Notes under the pieces: generated by a model
Databases searched by the model: none
What the model was told of the DNA's origin: nothing
Seen by the model: only the letters and a program-made list of their open reading frames with translations
Program-made: the position numbers and the translations under genes
Shown here: piece after piece, positions 10,922-20,844 of the stretch
Numbering within the stretch: the first letter of the stretch is position 1
How the letters are laid out: each line of letters begins with the position of its first letter
DNA from: Excoecaria cochinchinensis
Taxonomy: Eukaryota > Streptophyta > Magnoliopsida > Malpighiales > Euphorbiaceae
Direction: 5' to 3'
Length of the DNA stretch: 64,000 bases
Assembly: GCA_947683425.1 (NCBI GenBank)
Contig: CANTUQ010000073.1
Span: 18,004,001 to 18,068,000 of the forward strand

Positions 10922-11854
10922 CTACATGGAATTCCGTTATCTATTGTGTCTGACCGAGATCCGCGTTTTACATCCAAGTTTTGGAAAGAGCTTCAGGCGG
11001 CTTTGGGAACTCGGTTAAATTTCAGCACCGCTTTTCATCCGCAGACCGATGGTCAATCTGAGAGAGTTATTCAGGTTTTGAAAAATATGCTCCGGGGTTG
11101 TGCTTTGGAGTTTTCAAGAAGCTGGGATCGGTATGTGTCCTTGATGGAATTCGCGTATAATAACAACTATCAAGTGAGCATTGGTATGGCCCCTTACGAA
11201 GCATTATATGGACGGAAATGTAGAATGCCAATATGTTGGACTGAACTGTCAGAAAAGGCTATGATAGGTCCGGATATAGTGCGGGATACCGAAGAGAAAG
11301 TGAGGATTATGCAACAGAACTTGAAAGCAGCCAAGGACCGACAACGTTCTTATGCTAACCTGAAGCGCAGAGATATTCAGTACGAAGTGGGTGATAAGGT
11401 TTTCTTAAAAGTGTCACCATGGCGAAAGGTTCTCCGTTTTGGAAAGAAAGGCAAACTAAGTCCACGCTTTATTGGACCATATGAGATCCTAAGAAAAGTA
11501 GGTCCAGTAGCGTATCAGTTAACTTTGCCGATGGAGTTAGCTAGATTACATGATGTTTTTCACGTATCTATGCTTCGGAAATATCGGTCAGACCCTTCGC
11601 ATGTGTTACCGGTACAAGACGTCCGAATTCAGCCAGACTTTTCTTATGATGAAGAACCAAAAAGGATTTTGGATAGGGAAATCAGACAGCTCCGGAATAA
11701 ACAAATACCGTTAGTTAAGGTCTTATGGCAGCATCACGGTATTGAAGAAGCCACATGGGAACCAGAAGAAGCTATGAGATTGCAATATCCTCAATTGTTT
11801 GAAGCAGGTAAGAATTTCGAGGACGGAATTCTATTAAGTGGGGGAGTATTGTAA
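10922..11854 (+). pseudogene. Tekay integrase core, C-terminus and chromodomain
   Basis: Same frame as the two preceding segments. SDRDPRFTS contains the second catalytic Asp (about 10952) and QSERVIQVLKNML the catalytic Glu (about 11060), matching the D-35-E spacing of integrases. A GPY/F-like region follows (SPRFIGPYEIL), then HDVFHVSMLRKY. The C-terminal chromodomain (about 11650-11800) reads KRILDREIRQL, IPLVKVLWQHHG and EATWEPEE. In chromoviruses this domain guides integration toward heterochromatin. The stop lies just inside the 3' LTR, so the frame overlaps the LTR start by five bases. Confidence 0.9.
11835..11849 (+). promoter_or_regulatory. Tekay polypurine tract
   Basis: TAAGTGGGGGAGTAT directly precedes the 3' LTR start TGTAACACC at 11850. 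It overlaps the last codons of gag-pol. Confidence 0.85.
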
Positions 11855-12147
11855 CACCCCAAAACCACCCCAGTAGTTTGAGCCTGTCCGTGTCTGTATG
11901 TGTGCATTTTTAGGTGTTACATGTATGTGTTAATTTGGATTATTTATGTAATTTATGTATGTGTGTGTGTGTTAGTTTGAGAAGAGGAGATAGATTAGTA
12001 TATGATTTAATGTATGGGAGTAAGATGTGAGCAAGGGATAGATTTGTGTGTATAGAAGTGTATGGGAGTAGGGTGTGTTATGGGGTAAGTGTCTTATGGG
12101 GAGAGTAACATGTGGCATAAGGGATAAGCTAGCATTTAATGGGTTTG

Positions 12148-12178
<31 letters not shown>

Positions 12179-12936
12179 GCCTTCCCTTTTGATTCCCGTT
12201 CTTCCTCTCTTCCTCACGCCACTCTCTTCTTTTCTTTTTCTTCTTCTTCGTTCTTCCTTTTCTTTGCACAATCTTGCTTCCTCTCCTTTATTTGAGTAAT
12301 TAGAGTTGTTTGGCTTGTGAATTTGAAGCTCAAAGGTGAGTAGGGGTTATGGATGTCTTAGATTTTCTTCTTCCTCTTCTCTATGTTTTATATAATTATA
12401 TATGTATATGTATGGGTAGTTGTAAAATTGATCTTGGTTGTTGTGGGTTTGTGGTTCAGAGGAGTCTCCTAGACCGGTAAAAGGGAAAGAAATCGCTAGC
12501 GGGAGCAGAGCTCACGAGTAGGAGCAAAGGAGATAAGGTTTGGGAACATTTGTTTTATATGTGTATTTGTGATTTAAGTTGGGTTTTTGCACTTTTAGCT
12601 GCGATTGGAGTTATGAATTGAATATGTATGGCTTAAATTGAAATTAGCATGATATGTGATGCTAGAGAATGAATATTGTTGAAGGATTTGCAAGCAATCA
12701 TGTGAATAGTTGCAATTGTTGTTAAATGTGCTGTTTTGGGATTTCTTGGAATTGAGCATGTATTTAGCTTGATTTAATTGAAATAAATGGTGATAAATCT
12801 GGGTTTTAATTATATTAGGAGTTATTGATGCTTGTGTTGCTTAATTTTGAGGTTTAGAATAAATTTTGGAAGTTTGAATGTGTTTAGTGTGAGAATTCTG
12901 CAGATTTTGGGCGTAAGAGCTGAAAAACCCGTATCT

Positions 12937-13255
12937 GTCGCGATCGCGACAGAGCGCGGAGGTTTCAGCCCTCGTGCCGGTGCGAGAGGTGTCGCACCGA
13001 GGGGTTCGAAGGGAGCTCTCTGTCGCGAGCGCGACAGAGTGCTCGAGCTCCGAACATGTGCAAGGCTCTCTTCTGTCGCGAGCGCGACAGAGTGCTCGAG
13101 CTCCGAACATATGCAAGGCTCTCTTCTATCGCGAGCGCGACAACCCTCGCGAGCGCAACAGAGAACAGCACCTACGTCCCCTCGCGAGCACGAGGTCACT
13201 CGCGATCGCGAGACGAGGCGGGGAGGTGTAGTTTGGCTTCTGTCGCGAGCACGAC
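12937..13255. repeat. Dyad array, GTCGCGAGCGCGAC class (Tekay 3' LTR)
   Basis: The same class and spacers as the 5' LTR array, but shorter: the tandem pair at 5911 and 5929 is represented by a single copy near 13022, and the first dyad (12937) is followed directly by AGAGCGCGG. Confidence 0.85.
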
Positions 13256-13409
13256 AGATGTGACTTCCAACTTTGATTTCTTCTCCTTTTTGCTTAATGA
13301 CTTGAATTCTTTTTGCATGCATTCTTTCATTAAAGCCTTGAATACCTATTTAAATGAATAGTATGTATGTTAATTTGACAAGATTTCGTATAACCTGCTA
13401 ATGTCGGAA

Positions 13410-13650
13410 AGTGGATAGTTAGGCATGCCTAATAGAGTTATGTGTTGCTGCAGCTATGTGTACGATTTTGGACCCTGATCAGGTCCCCCGATTGGATCCT
13501 CGTGATCCTTCTGTTTGCATCTTTCTTAAGATTCTATGTGAAAACGATTTGGAACAAAAGTAAAAAGAATGTTTAGATACCTTCGGGTATCTATGTGTTT
13601 ATAATACGATATTGATACTCTCAAGTATCTATGTGTACTCGTTATCCACT
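13410..13650 (+). other. Conserved multi-hairpin domain, Tekay 3' LTR copy
   Basis: AGTGGATA at 13410 and TATCCACT ending at 13650 close a domain nearly identical to the 5' LTR copy, including TTAGGCATGCCTAA and GATACC-TTCG-GGTATC. The GGACC/GGTCC loop is CTGATCA here versus CTAATCA in the 5' copy. Confidence 0.65.
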
Positions 13651-14212
13651 CTTTATGATTAAGCGGGTGTTAGTATTTGAATTAATTATGTATGATTCTA
13701 TATCTATAATTGTATCATTATCATGTGCTTTCTGTTGTCGTCACTGTGAGTGGCGGTTATGCATTTGTGTTTTCCCCACTAAGCGATTCCGCTTAGCACG
13801 GGTGTTTATCCGTTCAGGTGTGGAAGATTTTGGTACGCATGGTTTGGGCGTGTCGCATCGGGAAGGCCAACGCAACTAGAGATTGAAGTTTTGTAGTATA
13901 GGCTTTCCTTTCTTTTGTAATAGATATAATGTTTTGTTAGCCCTTTGGAACAGCGTACCTTGGGCTTTTATATATTTGTTTTATTTATATCTGTTGTAAA
14001 ATGTAAAGACCTCATTTATATATATTAATAAAAGTATTCATTTTGTTCAGTACCACTCTTCTTTCTTTCAAAGTTTTACTTTAACTCTGATATGTTACTT
14101 GTATGCGATGTTTTCCTTATTTGTACTAGTGGGATGTGACACTCCTACCTATCTGGATCCTTCTCCCTCTAATCCGAGGAGAAGTCTCCATGATATAGGT
14201 TGGGGCGTGACA

Positions 14213-15124
14213 GAGAAGGCCCAAAGAAGTCAAAATGAAAGAAAGAAGATGAAGGGTCGAAAATGAAGTGTAGGAACCAAAGGGTTAAAAATGAAGTGTG
14301 CAAATCGCCACCTAGAATGCGAGAAAGGAAAGAATACAAATAAGAGGGAAATGGGAAAAGTTAAATGAAATAAAAAGAAGAGGGAAGAATACGAAAAGTC
14401 ATGACTTTTAGGGCGGTTTTGAAATAAAATTTTCCCTTTTTTAATTTCTGATTTTGTGTTTTAAAGGTTTAGGGTTAAATTAATTTAATTTAAATTAAAT
14501 TAAAACACATTAATCTGAGGAGAAAGAAAATTAAACAAATTAATAAAAGAGTAATGAGACAAGAAAACAAAATAACTTGCTGGAAAAATCAACTCAGGCT
14601 CCACGCTTCACGAGTCGTGAATCATCTTCACGACTCATGAAGTGGCCCGTACTTACCTAGCCAAAATTGCACGTTGCTTGCCATCATGCTGCACGAGTCG
14701 TGACTACCAAGCAGGACTCGTGCAAATGTTGCTTCTCATTTTCAACACCTTCACGAGTCATGCATAGTTGTCACGACACGTGAAGGTGCACACCTACTCG
14801 TGATCCCTCAATGCGAGTCATACTTGAAATGTGCATCATCACCATCTATCGCGATACTGGTCGTGCTCGCGACAGAAGCCTCAAAATGTAATGCGTCAAT
14901 CCTCCGCTCATCCTATCGCGATCGCGATGGTGGTTGCGTTCGCGACAGAAACATCATGTCTTGAAAAATTATTATAATTTTTTTATTTTTTTTTTGTATT
15001 AATAATAAATAAAACAACACCTAAACTTACTATTTTGACCTGTAGAACAAAAATTAACTGTGTTAGTAATATTAAAAATCAAAATATAAAAATTAATTAA
15101 CAAATTAACATAAAATAACTTAAC
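14213..15124 (-). other. Athila-1 segment upstream of the env-like ORF
   Basis: On the minus strand this links the gag/spacer part to the env-like frame, the Tekay insertion having split it at GAGAA. It contains an AT-rich stretch (14950-15124), a dyad array (14608-14948) and a CT-rich leader-like stretch toward 14213 that continues past the insertion (4733 to 4620) into the env-like ATG. No coding sequence is seen. Confidence 0.6.
14608..14948. repeat. Dyad array upstream of env-like ORF (Athila-1)
   Basis: TCACGAGTCGTGA (14608-14620), TCACGACTCATGA, CACGAGTCGTGA (near 14693), CACGAGTCATG and CACGACACGTGA are followed by two GTCGCG-class pairs (near 14850-14875 and 14913-14948). Both word classes of the Athila-1 LTR recur here, internal to the element. 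Confidence 0.8.
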
Positions 15125-16401
15125 TGTCACACCCCAAAAGGGCCTAGTCGGAATTTTGTACGATAAGTCGGGGTATTAAGGGTATTTCCATAATTTGTGT
15201 AAGAGGAAAATTTGGATATTAAGGATTTAGTGCAAGGAAATTAAATTAAGCATGTTAAGAGGAGAAATATTAAGGTGTGCAGGTGGTGTATGGATGTAGG
15301 GTATGTTATTTGGGATTAATCTAGTGTGTGCTTGTAGTGTATGGGAGTAGGATGTAAGTGGATTTTTAAGAAAAGTTATAGTGTGAGTTGAGTATGGTAC
15401 CTTGGAGATATTATTATAAGAGATTGTTAATGTGTGGATGGTGTATGGTACAAGGAGGAATAAGTCAAAAGTGGGAATTGTGGTCCAATAGGAGCTTGCC
15501 ATGTGGCATTGGTTAGTGGGCATTGATGAGTAAGTAAGAAAAGAAGGGAGTTTTGCCTTTCCTTTCCCACGCCTCTCTCTCTCTTTCCCATCTATATTTC
15601 TGCTCTCTCTTCCTTTCATGTGGGTTTTCTTCCACCTTTGGTCTAGGGTTTGAGCTTTGAAGGTTCTTTATGAGGTAAGATCATGGGTGTTTGTGGCTTC
15701 TTCTTCTTCTTCTTTTTCTCTTGCGTTTTCTGGGTTGTGAAAGGGGTTCTCATGGTTTGATTTTGTGTTTTGGCCGGGCTTTGTGCAAGAATTGGAGGAG
15801 AAGGGAAAGAGAAGGTTGGATTTTAAAGTGATCGGTTTGAAGCTTTGATTTCCAGGTTTGGGAACTATGTGTGATATGACCTTGATGTATAAATGATGCA
15901 TGATTATGTATTGGATAATTTTGCATGATTTTTGGATGTGTTAGATTGTTCATATAGCTTTTGGTTGTGTAAAGTATGATTTAGGGTAAATTCTGTTTAG
16001 TTTTTGCCAGACCTTTGTGTATTGTTTTTGTCATAAGTATAGTTGTAGATCTCCAAATTGAGTAATTCCAGTTCCATTTGAAAGCTAAGGTATAGATATA
16101 AAATTGTCTCTGAAGTTTCGGAAACCAGTTCTGGCTCTAAGACCCTTGAATAAGTTAAAATCTGAAGTGTCTCTTGTTGGGTCGGGTTACTGGAACAGTG
16201 TTGATGTTTTAGCTCATATCTTGAGCTAAAAATTTTCTTTTAATCTGAAATTTGTTGCATTTGAATTTTAACATCCTAGGAAAGATTTTTTAAGAAGGAA
16301 CTTTTGCCTAAAAATGTCGTTTAGATGTCCGTTTAGGCTGAACAAAAATGAGTTGTGAAGCAGTCCTAAATCGTAGCTTATGTTTTGCAAGTTTTTTGTA
16401 G

Positions 16402-17640
16402 GTCACGGTGGTAACCAAATTCATTACCACCATGACATATAAAAATCCTGGATAGAATGCTTAGTTTGGACCTCACGGTGGTAACCAAATTCATTACCAC
16501 CGTGACCCCTTCTGTCTTGACCATTTTAGGTGTTTTTCTTCCCGAATTGAACCTGTTTTGCACCGGAACTTCCTAGGATCCATCCAATGCATGTTTAGGG
16601 CTATTAAATGAGTATAAAATTAGTTATCACTTGGGAAATAAATGTGAATGGGATTAGATTAATACAAACTAAAAAAATAATTAGGTGTAATTGTATGATT
16701 AGAATCTAGTCAAGTTAAATGACATTTATGGGTTGTAATACCTTAATCTGTATGAGCATGTGTAACATAATTAAGTAAGCATAAGTATGAGTTGAGATTA
16801 AGTTATACACGTTTAAAGGATATCGAATGAAGTGGGGTTGCTTGATGTGATTTATTAATGTTAGTTGTTGTGGGTGGTATCGTATATTTCCATCTGAATC
16901 GAGTGAGTTATAAATGCCAATTTCATGGTTGTTCATTATGAGCATATAATATAGAATGTGAAATGTATTATGCATATCTGTACTTATGATCCTCCTCTAA
17001 GAATATTATGCTATGCTTAAGTGTAAATTGTATCATTGCATGATTAAGACTTTGCATTGTTAAGTATTAGCATAATAGTGTTCCCCTACTTGACCCTGGT
17101 GCTATAGAATAAAGATTTGGGTATAATGTGTTGGCATGAATTATATTATACGCTTGGCAATATGAATTCTGTGATGCACGACTGATTTAATGATATTTTG
17201 AATGGTTTAATTTTATTATTGAGGTGAGACTATGCTTTTTGATGTGTGAATTGTGGAATTTTGGGCTTGAAAATCTGGAAGTTTGCCTTCAGGAATCGCA
17301 TCTGTGCGTGGGTCACGGTGGCAACCAACTTAGTTACCACCATGAGCCATGAACCAAATGCATTCTGACCAAAGCTTGAACACGTCACGGTGGCAACCAA
17401 TATGGTCACCACCGTGAGGTGTCCAGACTTTAGCTTCTGTTCTAGGCAGTGGGTATGTCACGGTGGCAGCCTACTTTTGTCACCACCGTGAGGTACCCCA
17501 TTGGAGCCTTCTGTTTTGGGGTCTAGGTATGTCACGGTGGCAACCTCCTTTTGTCACCACCGTGAGGTACCCTAGACTAGCTTCCTGCCGAAAATCTTTG
17601 GTATGTCACAGTGGCAACCAGTTTGATTACCACCGTGACC
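16402..17640. repeat. Dyad array, CACGGTGG class (solo LTR A)
   Basis: Seven dyads begin near 16402, 16472, 17312, 17384, 17457, 17531 and 17605. Left arms read GTCACGGTGGnnACC, right arms GGTnnCCACCGTGA or TTACCACCGTGAC. The 16472 copy has an 11-bp perfect stem, CACGGTGGTAA/TTACCACCGTG. Steps within the second group are 72, 73, 74 and 74 bp. Spacers are diverged, sharing only traces such as CTTCTGTTTT. Confidence 0.85.
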
Positions 17641-17837
17641 TACCCTGTTTTTGCAACAAAATCCTGTTTTCTTCACACATTTTCGGAATGTTATACTATT
17701 GATTTTAGCTTACAATATCACTCATTATGAGCCATGATTGTGCATGTTCTGATCTATTTAAAGTATATGAATTCTTTACTTGTTACAATTAAAAGTTGGA
17801 CGTTAATTGTACGATTTTAGCCTGCAAGAGTCAGTCT

Positions 17838-18138
17838 AGTGGATAGTTAGGCATGCCTAATACAGTCTTTAGCTGCAGCCCTCAGTTCTGTTTGGACCCC
17901 GATCAGGTCCCCCGTTTGGTTCCTCGCGAACCCTTATGTGTTCGGATCTTGTTTAAGATCCCTTTTGAAAGTGTTTTGTAAAAGTTAAAAGTATCTTGAT
18001 TTATCGGCTCGTACCCGTAAAGTACTGTCTGTATCGGCTCGTACCCGTAAAGTACTGTCTGTATCAGCTCGTACCCGTAAAGTACTGTCTGTATCGGCTC
18101 ATACCCTTAAAGTACTGTCTGTATACTCGTTATCCACT
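17838..18138 (+). other. Conserved multi-hairpin domain, solo LTR A copy
   Basis: Closing stem AGTGGATA (17838-17845) with TATCCACT (18131-18138). Inside are TTAGGCATGCCTAA, GGACCCCGATCAGGTCC, GGTTC-CTCGC-GAACC, GGATCTT-GTTT-AAGATCC, and four GTAC-CCGTAAA-GTAC-type units in tandem. Confidence 0.65.
18002..18121. repeat. Four 30-bp tandem repeats with GTAC hairpins
   Basis: Four consecutive 30-bp units start TATCGGCTCGTACCCGTAAA; units 1 and 2 are identical, 3 and 4 carry point changes. B and D have two looser units at this place and the Tekay LTR has two with a different stem, so copy number is variable. Confidence 0.85.
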
Positions 18139-18810
18139 ATTTTGAGTCAGCAGGTATTCTGTTCGCTTTGTCTGATATGAGCCTGAGAATATGATAACTG
18201 AATGGGTAAGATTTCAGTAATGTGAATCAACTATCTTTCTGAATAAAATTATGAATTCATGAATGGGCCGAATGTGACTCAATATGTATTTCGTATTTGT
18301 TTTCCCGTATATATATATCGTATTGGGAACATGTTTGATTTCATTGGTTAGAATTGTAAGCATGTCAACTAATATGTATAAGTACGCTGATTTGAATCAT
18401 TGAATGCTAAGGTTAAATGTGTGAATGAGTATATGTTCCTTTGAACCCAGTCACCATGGTGTCTTCGGTACGTTGTTATGTGTTTGCAGTTCATGGCATG
18501 ATATTGTATGGTTTAGAGTTGCGCAGTGGAAGTGTGGTGGTTTGATGCTATGCCCTGGGTTTCATTTAGCGTATGCGCCTTGTGGTATGATAAAAGTATG
18601 TTTTGATACCTAGTGTTCTCGGCATGATAATTGGGTTCGTTACTGCCTGATAATTGTATTGCATGTGAATATGAACTTCCGAATGCATGGCTTTCATATG
18701 CTGGATTGTATATCCATCTGTTTTGATTATTTGCATATGTCATTTGTGTATGTGTTATGCCTTGATGATCATTGTGAATGGTCGTCCATATTACTTATGT
18801 TTTCTCCCCA

Positions 18811-18851
18811 CTAAGCGTTTATCGCTTAGCACGGGCTCTTTTCCCGTGCAG
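18811..18851 (+). promoter_or_regulatory. CTAAGCG hairpin plus acceptor-like hairpin (solo LTR A)
   Basis: CTAAGCG-TTTAT-CGCTTAG (18811-18829), then GCACGGG-CTCTTTT-CCCGTGC ending two bases before GTGGCAGG, so the AG of the acceptor-like site sits at the 3' base of the second stem. Confidence 0.6.
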
Positions 18852-19317
18852 GTGGCAGGTTTGGTTCTGTTCGAGTCGCGCGTCTGTAGGGTCGGCCACA
18901 TAGGAGTTAGAAGTGTTATGTTATTCTGTTCAACTTTTGTATTTTGATTTCTGTAATTTGTAGCCTTTTGATTATGTAAGGATCTTATTGTAATTAAGTT
19001 CCAGTTATTCCTCCGCTTTATGCTTCCGCTGAATGATCATATGTATGCATGTGTATATGTTACGGCTTAGTGCCTGCGTGTGTGTGAGTTAATGTATGTC
19101 CAGTTTTGCTTCTCAAGATAAGTTTTTAATTTCCCGTGTTTTTGCATGAACATATGCTTTCGCTTAGCGTATGTGTGCATGTATGCCAGTGAGCGTCGGG
19201 TAGCTCTCTCCGGCGTCCTTCCAATCGGGACGTTGGGGGTGTTACATTAACACTACATAAAAAATATAAATAGAAAGAAAATCTAAGTTAGCAATCGAAA
19301 TAAGAGAATATAAAAGA

Positions 19318-20682
19318 CTAGGATTTAATATGCTCTCTAGGATTTTCTTCCGTATTACTTGGGAGACACCCTAAATTTCTAGATGGTAATGAACTTGCTA
19401 TTTGTCCCAATTGAACCTCAAGATTATGAATGGATGAAGCATGATTTTTAGTAATTTGATCAATTTTTACCTCAAGCTTCTTTTGGTTCTCATCTTGATA
19501 GCTAATCTTAAAATTAATCTCCTCAATAAATTTATCAATTTTCCCTTCAAATACTCCAAACCTATCTTGTGGTTGTTGGAAACCTACATTTCTATTTTTG
19601 TTATTACTATTATTTCCCCATGAAAGATTAGGATGGCTTCTCCAACCTAGATTATAAGTATTAGAATATGGATTACCACGTCCTTGGCCTTGAATAAAAT
19701 TTACTGGTTCCGCTTTACTAGCCAATTGTAAATAGCAATTTTCACTAATATGACCTTGTTCACCACACATAGTGCATCCATTTTGTGAACTTCCCCCCAT
19801 TACTAGACTACTAACCTTTTGAGTTAAAGCCTCAATTTGGGCTTGTAAAGCTACCACATAATCTATTGAATGTACTCCCCTAACATTAGAATTAGATTCT
19901 TTTACTCTTTTGGTGGGCCACATACAATTGTTCATAGCCATTTCTTATAACAATTCAAAGGCAGCTTCTGTTGTTTTCCTCATAAGAGAGCCACCGGCTG
20001 TAGCATCTATGGTACCCTTAGTTGTAGGGTTCACTCCACTATAGAATGTTTGCATAAGCAACTCCCTTGGAAGGTTATGGTGAGGACACATTCTCTCCAA
20101 TTCTTTAAATCTCTCCTAAGCTTCATACAAAGATTCATTGTCTTGTTGCACAAATGTTGTGATATCTTTAATAATTTTTGCAATTTTGGCTAGAGGAAAA
20201 TAGTTGGATAAAAATGCTTGGGCCAATTGGTCCTAAGTGGTTATTGATCCTCTAGTTAGTGAATTCAACCAAGCCTTGGCTTTATCCTTCAAAGTGAAAG
20301 GAAAAAGTTTAAGCTTAATTGCATCATTCGAAACTCCATTAATTTTAAAAGTATCACAAATTTCCAAGAAATTTGCCAAATGAGCATTAGGATCCTCATT
20401 TGCCAAACCATAAAACTGAATGCTATTTTGAATCATTTGTAAAATAGATGGTTTTATTTCAAATTGGTTAGCATTTACCATAGGCCTTACCACACCTTGT
20501 TGAGCACCACTCAATGCGGGTGTAGCAAAATCCATCAACCTTGGTGGAATTTCCTCTTCAGCCATGATAGGTCTCTTATTCTTATTTTTCTTTTTGTTGG
20601 ATTTTCGGTTACTTGACAAAAATCTCTCTATTTCAATATTCAAAGGTTCAAGCTCTTCTTAAGAACTCCTTGTACTAGGCAT
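19318..20682 (-). pseudogene. Athila-1 gag, several in-frame stops
   Basis: The frame starts at ATG 20682 (MPSTRSS) and runs in one frame to 19318, with stops including one just after the start, one near 20230 (after LNSLTRGSITT), one near 20117 (after ESLYEA) and one near 19946. The gag core contains MIQNSIQFYGL, DPNAHLANFLEICDTF and IKLKLFPFTLKDKAKAWL, all typical of Athila gag. A coiled coil (YVVALQAQIEALTQKVSSLV) and one zinc knuckle, CTMCGEQGHISENC, follow near 19770. The frame ends after EENPREHIKS, where a full Athila would continue to protease. No pol follows. Confidence 0.85.
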
Positions 20683-20820
20683 GAACTATCAAATTCCTGT
20701 AAAAACAACACAAAACAAAACTAAATCAAACTAAACAAACAAACCAAAAAAAAAATGAAATAAATATTGTAATCCAAAATCATAAATCAAGATTCATAAT
20801 GTCAATAAATAATCAATCAT

Positions 20821-20838
20821 TCCCCGGCAACGTCGCCA
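20821..20838 (-). promoter_or_regulatory. Primer-binding site, tRNA-Asp (Athila-1)
   Basis: On the minus strand TGGCGACGTTGCCGGGGA follows the 5' LTR after a 6-bp spacer. It matches the tRNA-Asp 3' end used by Athila elements, with one apparent mismatch (GAC for GCC). Confidence 0.88.
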
Positions 20839-20844
20839 AAAACT

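Larger units (their letters stand above)
12336..13817 (+). other. Candidate intron inside Tekay 3' LTR
   Basis: Same donor-like CAAAG/GTGAGT and acceptor-like TTTATCCGTTCAG/GTG as the 5' copy, with one base changed before the AG (CCGTTCAG instead of CCGTGCAG). Confidence 0.38.
4734..14212 (+). mobile_element. Tekay/Del-type chromovirus (Ty3/Gypsy), nearly complete
   Basis: A 9.5-kb element inserted in Athila-1 with target duplication GAGAA (4729-4733 and 14213-14217). It has two 2.4-kb LTRs, an initiator tRNA-Met PBS, one gag-pol frame with two stop codons, a C-terminal chromodomain and a PPT. The chromodomain, PBS type, long LTRs and gene order indicate the Tekay/Del clade. The first LTR base is A rather than T (4734), consistent with a point mutation. 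The small number of lesions suggests a fairly recent insertion. Confidence 0.92.
11850..14212 (+). repeat. Tekay 3' LTR
   Basis: A 2363-bp partner of 4734-7156 with the same internal order. Visible differences include loss of one dyad copy and of a stretch of roughly 37 bp corresponding to about 6572-6608 of the 5' LTR, plus scattered substitutions. It starts TGTAACAC and ends GGCGTGACA; GAGAA follows. Confidence 0.92.
15675..18851 (+). other. Candidate intron inside solo LTR A
   Basis: TTTATGAG/GTAAGATCATGG and CTTTTCCCGTGCAG/GTGGCAGG are strong plant-like splice signals, enclosing dyads and hairpin domain. Inference only. Confidence 0.42.
15125..19246 (+). mobile_element. Solo LTR A (4.1 kb), TSD TTAAC
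   Basis: Begins TGTCACACCCC, ends GGGGGTGTTACA, and is flanked by TTAAC at 15120-15124 and 19247-19251. No internal region accompanies it, so it is a solo LTR left by LTR-LTR recombination. In order it has a CT-rich leader, donor-like GAG/GTAAGA (15675), shared paragraph (16130-16370), CACGGTGG dyads, multi-hairpin domain, 30-bp tandem repeats and CTAAGCG hairpin. Closely related to B and D, more distantly to C and the Tekay LTR. Confidence 0.92.

Noticed and set aside
16402..17640. CRISPR-like repeat-spacer array (dyads of about 35 bp, spacers of about 38 bp)
   Set aside because: Regular repeat and spacer look superficially similar, but this is a plant LTR, repeats are degenerate, spacers share ancestry and no cas-like gene is present.
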